From contig JANRFG010000007.1 in NCBI GenBank assembly GCA_030725715.1, forward strand, positions 1 through 44,774: DNA of 44,774 nucleotides, given 5' to 3'. Shown here piece after piece: positions 37,740 through 44,774 of this stretch. This DNA is from Opitutales bacterium. Lineage in GTDB: Bacteria; Verrucomicrobiota; Verrucomicrobiia; Opitutales; UBA953. How positions within the stretch are numbered: position 1 is the first letter of the stretch; every line of letters begins with the position of its first letter. The notes beneath the pieces are model-generated. The model searched no databases and had not been told where the DNA came from. It saw nothing but the letters and a program-made list of their open reading frames with translations. The translations under genes were made by a program, and so were the position numbers.

Positions 37740-38650
37740 GACTCGGCGGACTGCTCACCCTCGCCGGCGCCCTGGCCCTCGGACAAACCAAGGCGCCGCC
37801 GGAGATCCGTTGCGACTTCCGCGCGCTGGCGTTGTCCGCCCCGATCACCGACGCCGCTTACGTCACGGGCCGACGGCCGACGCCCTTGCTGATCCCCAGC
37901 GACTTCTTCTCGGCCGCGCAGGCCTATCGCGGCCCCGCCGAGCTCACGCTCGGTCGCCTCGAAACCGCTTTGGTCAAGGCACCCGTGGTCGAAGGCGAAG
38001 ACGCCGCGGCCCGACTGGCGGACGCGGCCTACGCGGCGCTCGCGCAGGAAGCCGCCGACCTCGTCGCCGGCGCCGCCGAAGGGCCGGCCGGAGAAGGGCG
38101 AAGACGCCGTGCCGAAGAGATCCTCGGGCGGGCCGCCGAGCAGGCCGCGCGGGCGGCGCGACTACGGCAGGCCGCGCAGACGCGCCGGGCGACGGCGGAC
38201 GCTCCTTTGCCGAAGACGGGCGAGGCCGACCAGCCTCCCGGACCGCCGCGCTTCACGCCCCGCGGCAGCGTGCAGCTCCGCGACGGCGGCGCCTACCTGC
38301 TGCTCGTCGCCGAAGACCCCGCCGGCTGGCGCGTGACCGCGCTCGACGACACGCCGGGCCTGCACCCCTTCGGCACGCTGCGCTTCATCAACCTCACCGG
38401 GCGTCCGCTCGTGCTCCGACAGGCCGGACGCGACGTCGCCCTGCCCGACCGTCGTCCGGTCATCCATCGTCCGTCGGTCGACGAGCACGGCTACGCGGGC
38501 CTCGAACTGCGACCGACCGACGCCGACAGCCGGCCCTTGCGGACCATGCGGGTGTATCCCGAGAAGGACGCCCGCAGCACCTACCTGCTGGTCGCGGAGC
38601 CCGCGGGCGGACTCACCGTCAAGGCCGCGCACGAACGACGCGCTCCTTGA
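37736..38650 (+). CDS. Secreted partner protein of giant copy 1, unknown function
   Basis: 304 residues. The ATG at 37736 shares ATGA with the stop of the giant gene; a longer upstream frame exists but only this start gives a signal peptide (MRLGGLLTLAGALALGQTK). Region 1 (about 25-80) ends in LLIPSDFFSAAQAYRGPAELTLG. An Ala/Arg-rich, probably helical insert of about 90 residues follows. Region 3 is beta-rich: GSVQLRDGGAYLLLVAEDP, then LRFINLTGRPLVLRQAG and STYLLVAEPAGGLTVKA. Regions 1 and 3 align with the protein at 43922, so the two are paralogues and each follows a giant protein. No known domain is recognised. It is likely a periplasmic or surface partner of the pseudopilin-like protein. 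Confidence 0.8.
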   Translation: MRLGGLLTLAGALALGQTKAPPEIRCDFRALALSAPITDAAYVTGRRPTPLLIPSDFFSAAQAYRGPAELTLGRLETALVKAPVVEGEDAAARLADAAYAALAQEAADLVAGAAEGPAGEGRRRRAEEILGRAAEQAARAARLRQAAQTRRATADAPLPKTGEADQPPGPPRFTPRGSVQLRDGGAYLLLVAEDPAGWRVTALDDTPGLHPFGTLRFINLTGRPLVLRQAGRDVALPDRRPVIHRPSVDEHGYAGLELRPTDADSRPLRTMRVYPEKDARSTYLLVAEPAGGLTVKAAHERRAP

Positions 38651-38657
38651 GCCCGCC

Positions 38658-39404
38658 TCACGGCTTCTCGAAGATCAGCAGGTGCTGCCACGGCAGCCCC
38701 GGCTTGTTCGTCACGAACCGGAAGCCGGCTGCCTCCAACTCCTTGCGGGCCTGCGCCTCGGTCATCTTGTGGTGCGGCTTGATCGGCACGTCCTCGTCCT
38801 CGGCCCGGAACTCGAGCAGATAGATCCGCCCCTTGGGCTTGAGCGCGGAACGCAGCGAAGCGAGCATCTCCGCCGGGTGGTCGAACTCGTGATAAGCGTC
38901 GACCATCAGGGCCGCGTCGATCGAGGCCGGCGGCAATCTCACGTCATCGACCGCGCCGAGATGAGGCTGCACGTTCGTCACGCCGAGCTTGGCGGCTTCG
39001 GTCTTCAGGAACGCGAGCATCTCCGGCTGGATGTCGACCGCGACGACCTTCCCTTTTGGCAGCCGGCGGGCGATGCGGAACGAGTAGTAACCCGAGCCGG
39101 CGCCGATGTCGGCCAGGACCGTGTCCGGCGCGAGCTCGAGCAAGGCGATCGCCTTCGAAGGCGCCTCCTCTTTCTCACGGTCGGTGCGCTCGAGCCAACC
39201 GATGCCCGGATGCCCCATGACCTGGGAGATCTCGCGGCCCATGAAAGTCTTGCCGATGCCGTCGCGGGAGGGCGGGCAGCTGCCGTAAGCCGGCGGCGCC
39301 GGCGGAGTCGGCGAGGAGACCGCCTCGGGGCGGGTCCAGAGGAACAGGCCGATCGCACCGCCGACGAGGAGGCACGAGGAAAGCAGGGGGTGGCGCTTCA
39401 GCAT
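38658..39404 (-). CDS. Membrane-anchored or exported SAM-dependent methyltransferase
   Basis: A 248-residue protein with an N-terminal hydrophobic segment (SSCLLVGGAIGLFLW) and a Pro/Ala linker. A lineage-type motif (FMGREISQVMGHPGIGWLER) is followed by a complete class I methyltransferase fold: motif I VLADIGAGSGYYSFRIARR, the acidic AVDIQPEM, IDAALMVDAYHEF and LKPKGRIYLLEF. If the N-terminus is a signal or anchor, the enzyme would face outward, where SAM is not normally available. A cytoplasm-facing anchored orientation is possible. Its 3' end is only 8 bp from the convergent partner gene. The substrate is unknown. Confidence 0.85.
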   Translation of the reverse strand: MLKRHPLLSSCLLVGGAIGLFLWTRPEAVSSPTPPAPPAYGSCPPSRDGIGKTFMGREISQVMGHPGIGWLERTDREKEEAPSKAIALLELAPDTVLADIGAGSGYYSFRIARRLPKGKVVAVDIQPEMLAFLKTEAAKLGVTNVQPHLGAVDDVRLPPASIDAALMVDAYHEFDHPAEMLASLRSALKPKGRIYLLEFRAEDEDVPIKPHHKMTEAQARKELEAAGFRFVTNKPGLPWQHLLIFEKP

Positions 39405-39445
39405 GGATACAAACTGAGCTCGTCCGCACGCTTCGCAAGCGTGAC

Positions 39446-39475
39446 AAAAAAACGGCCGGACCCAAGGTCCGGCCG
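39446..39475 (-). terminator. Rho-independent terminator of the small exported protein
   Basis: On the minus strand a 10-bp stem (CGGCCGGACC/GGTCCGGCCG, 39453-39475) with a 3-nt loop is followed by seven U (39452-39446). It separates the tiny gene at 39500-39739 from the methyltransferase, so the two are separate transcripts or attenuated. Confidence 0.92.
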
Positions 39476-39499
39476 GATCAGCCTAGATCGGCTCGGCGC

Positions 39500-39739
39500 T
39501 CACTTACGGGCCGGCGCAGACTTTTTGGACGCAGGCTTCTTCGACGCCGGCTTCTTGGCCGGCTTCTTGGCCGGCTTCTTGGCCGGCTTCTTGGAGCCGC
39601 CGCTCTTACCGCAACCGGGCTTGCCCACGGTGGGAGGGACCGTGGGAGGGGTACCGTTATTGCTGCCGACCAGGGCAGAAGCGGAGGCGCAGGCGAAAAC
39701 AAGGGCGACAGCAAACAGCGGGGTTTTCATGGTTTGCAT
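39500..39739 (-). CDS. Small exported Lys/Pro/Ala-repeat protein
   Basis: 79 residues. A signal peptide (MKTPLFAVALVFACASASA) is followed by a short Thr/Pro segment, GKPGCGKSGGSKK, and a basic tail of KKPA repeats resembling histone H1-like C-termini. This is one of the few genes here with a good Shine-Dalgarno: GGAGGT, 11 nt before the ATG at 39739. A second ATG three codons in (39730) fits the signal peptide equally. TATTAAAAT upstream could be its -10. A DNA-, polysaccharide- or wall-binding role for the polycationic tail is a guess. It is real by signal, SD and terminator, but no family is recognised. Confidence 0.8.
   Translation of the reverse strand: MQTMKTPLFAVALVFACASASALVGSNNGTPPTVPPTVGKPGCGKSGGSKKPAKKPAKKPAKKPASKKPASKKSAPARK
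39546..39593. repeat. Four perfect 12-bp tandem repeats inside the small gene
   Basis: GCCGGCTTCTTG occurs four times in tandem. It encodes the KKPA units of the tail on the minus strand. Copy number is in-frame and could vary by slippage. Confidence 0.95.
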
Positions 39740-39830
39740 AGGTTGACCGACCTCCGAGCCGAAGAAAAGCGTATTTTAATAGCAATTATCTGGGGTGAGA
39801 TTGGCGGGATTGGCGGGCCTACCATCAAGG

Positions 39831-39891
39831 GTAAGCACTTGCCTAGGAACTTATCCTGAGTATTAATAACCATGTTGCTTACTGTAAGCAC
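39831..39891 (+). promoter_or_regulatory. Promoter with flanking repeats before the second giant gene
   Basis: TTGCCT (39839-39844), 16 bp, TATTAA (39861-39866) is a good sigma70-like promoter in an AT-rich gap. GTAAGCAC occurs on both sides (39831-39838 and 39884-39891). TGCTTAC-T-GTAAGCA (39876-39890) is a perfect inverted repeat, at or just after the predicted transcription start and ending 4 bp before the ATG at 39895. It may be an operator or a 5' stem-loop. No Shine-Dalgarno is present. Confidence 0.55.
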
Positions 39892-39894
39892 GCT

Positions 39895-42800
39895 ATGGAT
39901 CACCGCAAAAACCAACGCCAAGGTTTCAGCCTGATTCTTTCGCTTACCATGATGGCGGGCATCGTCCTGCTGGTCATCAGCCTGTCCGCCTTCATCACGA
40001 TCGAGTCCCGCGCGGCGATGAACCAGCAGCTCGCCACACGCGCGCGGCTGAACGCGCTCGTCTCGATGCGGCTCGCCTTGGCGCACCTGCAGCAGGAAGC
40101 GGGGCCGGACCGGCGCTCGACCGCGCGCGCGGACATCACCCAGCCCAACGTGAGCGCCGACAGCCTCCGGAATCCGATGTGGACCGGCGTGTGGCGCACC
40201 GACCAGCCGGACCTTCCGCCCGCGTGGCTTGTCTCCGGTCGCGGCGACCAGCCCGCCGGCACGCAGATGATCTCCCTCTTCCAGGCCGGCGCCACGCCTG
40301 ACTATCACGAGGGTTACTGGGCGCCTTGGCAGGCCCTCTCCGCCGCCGCGGCCGCGAACAGCGTCCCGCTCGTCGGCACCGGCAGCGCCTTGGCGGCCGC
40401 GGACGGCAAGGCCAGCGGACTGGTATCGCTTCCCAAGGTCACGCTCCCGGACGATGACGTGGCGGGCACCTACGCTTACTGGATCGGCGACGAAGGCCTC
40501 AAGGCGCGCATCAACCTCGCCGACGGCCGCGCGAAGACCTTCGGCGACGTCGACCAGCTGGCGGCGCTCCGCAGCGGGCTGACGCCACGCTACGACGCCC
40601 TGCCCGGCCTGGGCTCCCTCTCTTCTCCCGACCAGCTGCGGGCCGTCGACAGCGTGCGGCAGCTCGCCCTGCTGAGCGGCTTCCAAGCCGGCACGGACGC
40701 CAACAACGTCAGACGGCTCTTCCACGACGTGACCGTCGTCTCGGCCGGCGTGCTCGCCGACTCCGCGCAAGGCGGGCTCAAGCGCGACCTCTCGCGCGCC
40801 TTCGAGCTGACCGACGAGGAATTCAACGCCACCGAGTTCGGGGCCGGCGCCACCGGAGCGGCCGCCACGCATGTCGGCGGCGGCGTCGCCGCGGTCACCA
40901 TGCCGGTGCTGAAGGAGTCCGGCAGCAACAACCTGCGGGCCGCGCCGGTCTTCAACCGCAGCATCACCGGCGGAGGCAATCTCCGCGGCCCGACCTGGTG
41001 GGCCCTGCGCGACTACCATCGCCTTTACCGCCAGCTCGGGTGGAGCGCCGGCAGCGGCGGCGCGGCGGCGACGACCATCCCCACGCTCAACGCCCGCACC
41101 CTCTGGCCGAACGTCGCCGCCGCCCACCCCAGCGGACCGCCGGCCGACAGCGGCCTGCCGAACAACAGCCTGCGCAACCGCATCTACGGCTACTCCGACC
41201 TCTACGACGGCGACCTGCCCACGCCGATCGACCCGAACATCTCGGATCTGCTCAACGGCGACGCCGGCCGCCTCATCACCCGCCCCCTGAACGTCGCCGC
41301 GACGCCCTATGTGCAGCGCGTCTCACTGGCCTTCAGCGTGAACAAGATGCACTGGTTCGGACCATGGATCACCTACCGGGTGGGCCGGCAGGTCTACCGC
41401 TACCGCGAGGAGACCATCGACATCCGCCTCAACATCACGCCGATCGTCGTCGTCCATAACCCCTACAACGTGCGCATGGCCTGGAAACCCGGGGCCGGCG
41501 CCACGGGTTCGCCGAACAAGCGTCCGTTCGCCGCGGCGATCTCATTGTCGGACATGAACGATTGGAAGTTCCGCTTCAAGCAGTACCAAGCCGACACGAT
41601 GAGCAATCCGGCGGTGATGGAGACCAACCTCACCGACTTCTTCAAACGACAGAGCAACGAAGTCCACGACGACGACACCCTGCGCATCTATCTCTCCAAG
41701 GACGGTACGCCCGACATGGTCCTCGAACCGGGAGAGTTCCGGGTCTTCTCCTGCGAACCGACGTTCGGCGAATGGACCAAGTCCATCGTGCTCGACAACA
41801 CCTATGACACCCGCGGAGGATACCGCGACAACGTCTGGGACTGGAATTTCGGGGAGGAAGCGCTCGACAGCCTGGACATCGACGCCCCGATCAGCTTCGA
41901 AATCATCCCGGGCGGACGGCTCCGGATGCGCCAGGCGCTCGCCTGCTGGCCGGGCGACCAGCTCGTCCTGGACGAGAAGACCAACAAGAGCGGCAATGAG
42001 GTCGGCAACGACAAGAACGACTTCTTCTACCGGAGCAGCGAGGCCTCCGAAGTCGTCTTCAGCGACATCAATCAGGGCAAGTATCCGAGCCCGGGCGAAA
42101 AATTCTTCCCGAGCTGGCGGCACGTGCAGGACAAGTTCGAGAAACCCAACGACGAGTGGGACGGACGCACCCCCTACCCCACGCCGACCTCGCCGCCGCT
42201 CGAACCCGACCTGGTGACCGTCATCGACATCACCGCCAAGCCGGCGGACGCCGCGGACGCCCCCTTCCCGCTGCTCACCCACTCCAACCCCTTCGCCGCC
42301 ACGGCGCGGGCGAGCGGCGGCGGGCGGAGCGGCGCGGGCGACGACCGAGGCTTCCTCGGCGCTTCGCCCAGCTACCAGTTCACCGTCCGCAGCGGCGACT
42401 GGGTGAACATACTCGCGAACCATGAAAGCGGCCGGCTCGCCTACGGCGGCAGCTCCCTTTCCACCAGCGGAGCGAAGCAGGCGGTCCTGCTGGAGGTGCC
42501 GCTCGTCGCCCCCACTTCGCTCGCGCAGTACGCCCACGCCAACTTCGGCGTCCGCGACCAGCAGCCGCTGCTCAGCATCGGCAACAGCTTCGCGAGCCCC
42601 TTCGTCGACGCGCAGAAGGTCTTCCAGCAGAACGGTCCGAACTGGACCGAAGCCGACCAGACGTACCTCCTGAACGCGGCGCTCTGGGACGGCTACTTCC
42701 TCTCCGGTCTCGGTCCGCGCATGCGCACCGGCGGAAGCGGCTCCGTGACTCCGGCCGATCCTGTCCCCGCCACGCCCGCCAACGCGACGGGCGGCGGCCG

Positions 42801-43932
42801 CCCCACCGCCGCCGACCCCAACGTGGCCACGGACATCCCGGCGGTCATCGAAGCCTTCATCAACGGCGACGCCCCGCTGGCCAACCCCCGGTTCTCCCAC
42901 GAACTCAGCAGCCTGGGCGCCGAGGCCAAGACCCTGGCCCTGAACGATCATCGCCGCGTCGCCTCGGTCCTGCTCAACGAAGGCGCCTTCAACGTCAACT
43001 CCACCTCGGTCGAAGCCTGGACGGCCTTCCTCGGAGCGGCGAAGGGACAGGCCTTGGCGGGCGTCGGCGCGAACAGCCCGTCCCCCACGAACAACGCCCG
43101 GTTCCCCCGCAGCCTGGCGAAGGTCGCCTCGACGGCGGCGAGCGGCGACGCCATCGACGAAAGCAACTGGCAGGGCTTCGCCAACCTGTCCGACGCCCAG
43201 CTCGAAGCGCTCGCCAAAGCCATCGTCGCGGAGAACAAGGCCCGCTTCGCGCTGCAAAGCCGCACCGAACGGGAACTCTCCCGTGCCCCGGGCTCGCGTC
43301 TCTTCGGCGGCCTCACCCAACCCGTGACCCCCTATCTCGGCCTGGCCGAGTTCATCAACCGGTTCCTCACGCCGGAGACCTGGGCGAACCGTTGCGGCGC
43401 CCTGCAGGCCGCCATCCTGCGCGCCGACCAACAGCATGCGGCCGGCATCAGCGACCGACTGTTCGCCGGTCTCCCGGACCTGAGGGTCACCCCGGCGAGC
43501 CTCCAGACGCCGACCGCCGGGATCTTCCCTCACCCGGAAAACCTCGACCTGAGAGCGCAAGGCGGCGGCACCAGCCGCGCCCACGCGGCCCTCGGCGCCC
43601 CCGGCAACCTCCTGCAGTCCGACCTCCTCCAGACCCTCGGGCCGGCGCTGGCCACGCGCTCGGACACGTTCACCCTGCGCTGCTTCGGTGAAGCTTCGGC
43701 CCTCTCCGGCGAGAACGGCATGGCCTGGATGGAGGTCGTGGTCCAGCGCGTGCCGGACTTCGTCGACCCGACCAACCCGGCGGAGACCAGCAACAGCGCC
43801 CCGAAGCCGCTCGCCCCCGGACCCGCCACCGCGGACGCCTCCGTCAGTCCGGAACTGACCCCGATCAACCAGCTGCTCGGACGTCGCTTCAAGGTCCTCT
43901 CCATGCGCTGGATCCAAGGCAATGAGATCTGA
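39895..43932 (+). CDS. Verru_Chthon cassette protein A-like giant protein, copy 2
   Basis: 1345 residues, paralogue of the protein at 33921. The N-terminus MDHRKNQRQGFSLILSLTMM has a prepilin-type G|F junction with a hydrophobic helix lacking Glu5. LATRARLNALVSMRLALAH and LQQEAGPDRR follow. Shared landmarks: MWTGVWRTDQPDLPPAWLVS, TYAYWIGDEGLKARIN (about 191), EGAFNVNSTSVEAWTAFLG (about 1029), ATRSDTFTLRCFGEA (about 1255), and a C-terminal LLGRRFKVLSMRW. It probably crosses the inner membrane once with the bulk outside, in a type II secretion or type IV pilus-like assembly. The B, C and D pilin-like genes normally found in Verru_Chthon cassettes are not adjacent. It overlaps the next gene by 11 bp. 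Confidence 0.87.
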   Translation: MDHRKNQRQGFSLILSLTMMAGIVLLVISLSAFITIESRAAMNQQLATRARLNALVSMRLALAHLQQEAGPDRRSTARADITQPNVSADSLRNPMWTGVWRTDQPDLPPAWLVSGRGDQPAGTQMISLFQAGATPDYHEGYWAPWQALSAAAAANSVPLVGTGSALAAADGKASGLVSLPKVTLPDDDVAGTYAYWIGDEGLKARINLADGRAKTFGDVDQLAALRSGLTPRYDALPGLGSLSSPDQLRAVDSVRQLALLSGFQAGTDANNVRRLFHDVTVVSAGVLADSAQGGLKRDLSRAFELTDEEFNATEFGAGATGAAATHVGGGVAAVTMPVLKESGSNNLRAAPVFNRSITGGGNLRGPTWWALRDYHRLYRQLGWSAGSGGAAATTIPTLNARTLWPNVAAAHPSGPPADSGLPNNSLRNRIYGYSDLYDGDLPTPIDPNISDLLNGDAGRLITRPLNVAATPYVQRVSLAFSVNKMHWFGPWITYRVGRQVYRYREETIDIRLNITPIVVVHNPYNVRMAWKPGAGATGSPNKRPFAAAISLSDMNDWKFRFKQYQADTMSNPAVMETNLTDFFKRQSNEVHDDDTLRIYLSKDGTPDMVLEPGEFRVFSCEPTFGEWTKSIVLDNTYDTRGGYRDNVWDWNFGEEALDSLDIDAPISFEIIPGGRLRMRQALACWPGDQLVLDEKTNKSGNEVGNDKNDFFYRSSEASEVVFSDINQGKYPSPGEKFFPSWRHVQDKFEKPNDEWDGRTPYPTPTSPPLEPDLVTVIDITAKPADAADAPFPLLTHSNPFAATARASGGGRSGAGDDRGFLGASPSYQFTVRSGDWVNILANHESGRLAYGGSSLSTSGAKQAVLLEVPLVAPTSLAQYAHANFGVRDQQPLLSIGNSFASPFVDAQKVFQQNGPNWTEADQTYLLNAALWDGYFLSGLGPRMRTGGSGSVTPADPVPATPANATGGGRPTAADPNVATDIPAVIEAFINGDAPLANPRFSHELSSLGAEAKTLALNDHRRVASVLLNEGAFNVNSTSVEAWTAFLGAAKGQALAGVGANSPSPTNNARFPRSLAKVASTAASGDAIDESNWQGFANLSDAQLEALAKAIVAENKARFALQSRTERELSRAPGSRLFGGLTQPVTPYLGLAEFINRFLTPETWANRCGALQAAILRADQQHAAGISDRLFAGLPDLRVTPASLQTPTAGIFPHPENLDLRAQGGGTSRAHAALGAPGNLLQSDLLQTLGPALATRSDTFTLRCFGEASALSGENGMAWMEVVVQRVPDFVDPTNPAETSNSAPKPLAPGPATADASVSPELTPINQLLGRRFKVLSMRWIQGNEI

Positions 43933-44719
43933 GTTCCGCCGGGCGGTCATCGGGCTGCTCCTGATGTTTTCCGCCGGAGCCCAGGCGCAGTCCGATGGCT
44001 ACGTCGAGGCCCGCATCCGTTTCATCTCGATGACGCGGCCGCTGGTCGGGGTCGGAGTGGTCAACAACCGGAAAGCCCACGGTCTTGTCATCCCGACGGA
44101 CATGTTCGCGGAGGAAATCGCCTACCGGGGGCCCGCCCGGCTCGAACTGGTCCAGATGTCGGCCGCCCGCAGTGAAACCGCGGCCGGCCCGAAGCCCGAG
44201 GAACCGGCGGCGAAGAATCCTTCCCCGCGACAGGGCGTCAAGGCCAAGCAGCAGACGCTCACCTTCACGGTCACCGGGGACCCGCCGCTGGCTTGGATCG
44301 ACCTTCCGCAGAAGCAGGGACTCCTCCATCTGATCATCCTCGTCACGCCCGGCCAGGGCAACGGGATGGTCATGCTGAGCGACAAGCCCGGTTCCTTCCC
44401 GCCGGGCAGCAACCGCTACCTCAACCTCTGCCCCTTCCCGCTGACCGTCCGGGCGCCGTCCGGCGACCATGTCGTCCCCGCGGGCGGCAGCCAGATCCTC
44501 CGCCCCGGCGCCCTCGACAAGACCTACTACGACCTCCAGCTGCTTTCCCGCGAGGCCAAGGTGCTGTTCTCTTCCCGGACCTATCACCTCGAGTCGGCGC
44601 GCAAGCTTTACGTGCTCACCCAGGTCGGGACGAGCGGACGCGTGCAATTGAAGTCGATCGTCGACCGTCCCGTGGCGCCTCCCAGGACGTTCGAAAAAGG
44701 CGTGCCGGACAAGAAGTAG
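43922..44719 (+). CDS. Secreted partner protein of giant copy 2, unknown function
   Basis: 265 residues. A signal peptide (MRSEFRRAVIGLLLMFSAGAQAQ) is followed by EARIRFISMTRPLVGVGV and GLVIPTDMFAEEIAYRGPARLELVQ. A short charged Pro/Lys linker comes next, and then a beta-rich half containing SNRYLNLCPFPLTVRAPSG and TYHLESARKLYVLTQ. The I-P-(T/S)-D-x-F...AYRGPA block and the (R/N)-F/Y-(I/L)-N-L...PL-V-R strand are shared with the protein at 37736, which carries a longer Ala-rich insert. The ATG lies 11 bp inside the giant gene, so translation is coupled. No known domain recognised; a partner or chaperone of the giant protein is inferred from strict pairing. Confidence 0.8.
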   Translation: MRSEFRRAVIGLLLMFSAGAQAQSDGYVEARIRFISMTRPLVGVGVVNNRKAHGLVIPTDMFAEEIAYRGPARLELVQMSAARSETAAGPKPEEPAAKNPSPRQGVKAKQQTLTFTVTGDPPLAWIDLPQKQGLLHLIILVTPGQGNGMVMLSDKPGSFPPGSNRYLNLCPFPLTVRAPSGDHVVPAGGSQILRPGALDKTYYDLQLLSREAKVLFSSRTYHLESARKLYVLTQVGTSGRVQLKSIVDRPVAPPRTFEKGVPDKK

Positions 44720-44725
44720 CCGTCC

Positions 44726-44774
44726 TCACGAGGCGTAGCGCCAGTCAAGGATCTCGGCCTGCGGGGTCCGGCGT
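44726..44774 (-). CDS. C-terminal fragment of a gene running off the window
   Basis: The minus strand is open from the window edge to a TGA at 44728-44726, giving ...RRTPQAEILDWRYAS. It lies 6 bp from the convergent partner gene, matching the tight packing elsewhere. It is too short to identify. Confidence 0.45.
   Translation of the reverse strand, partial: RRTPQAEILDWRYAS

Noticed and set aside
39546-39593. Possible CRISPR from short repeats
   Set aside because: The 12-bp units are contiguous with no spacers and encode KKPA in frame.
41542-43950. 802-residue minus-strand frame opposite giant copy 2
   Set aside because: Same reasoning: antisense frame lengthened by GC bias, without recognisable motifs.

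Overview
This 44.8-kb window is high-GC (mid-60s % by eye), densely coded chromosome. I read it as Verrucomicrobiota, probably Opitutae-like. The main reasons are two paralogous giant proteins of about 1270 and 1345 residues that match the Verru_Chthon cassette protein A type (prepilin-like N-terminus, LATRARLN and LALAHLQQEAGPD blocks), which is known from this phylum, and a ThrS whose core carries PMNCPHH. Few genes have a recognisable Shine-Dalgarno sequence. There is no phage, IS element, CRISPR array, rRNA or tRNA that I can see.

Layout. 1-3400: a truncated SAM methyltransferase, a heptamer-repeat element with inverted arms (676-791), thiC behind a TPP riboswitch, and a small DUF4870 membrane protein with a strong terminator. 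3410-5156: dnaA with an AT-rich upstream gap that could hold oriC. 5157-10856: a tight minus-strand run glnD-msrA-rarA-dus. 10937-14096: dedA converging on a cysE/GAF-histidine-kinase pair. 14254-20556: an exported redoxin-like protein, a Tat-type alkaline phosphatase, thrS, cysS and a secreted GH16 glucanase. 20659-25205: metY, a two-domain acyltransferase resembling OlsF, a TatD nuclease and an EVE-domain protein.

25195-33865 looks like a catabolic locus around a LysR regulator. On the minus strand it has two MFS transporters, a muconate-lactonizing-type enolase-superfamily enzyme and an exported ThuA-domain protein. Divergently it has a DapA-type aldolase/lyase and an old-yellow-enzyme reductase. 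Transport plus lyase, aldolase and reductase chemistry fits breakdown of a sugar acid or aromatic/lactone compound; the substrate cannot be read from sequence.

33921-44719 is the most unusual part. A two-gene module occurs twice: a GspK/PilX-like giant protein translationally overlapping a 265-304-residue secreted partner. The partners are clearly paralogous to each other. Between the modules lie an exported-looking SAM methyltransferase and a tiny exported Lys/Pro/Ala-repeat protein, both on the minus strand. Each giant gene has an inverted repeat at its start codon. The usual Verru_Chthon B/C/D pilin-like genes are absent, so this may be a stand-alone surface or secretion module.
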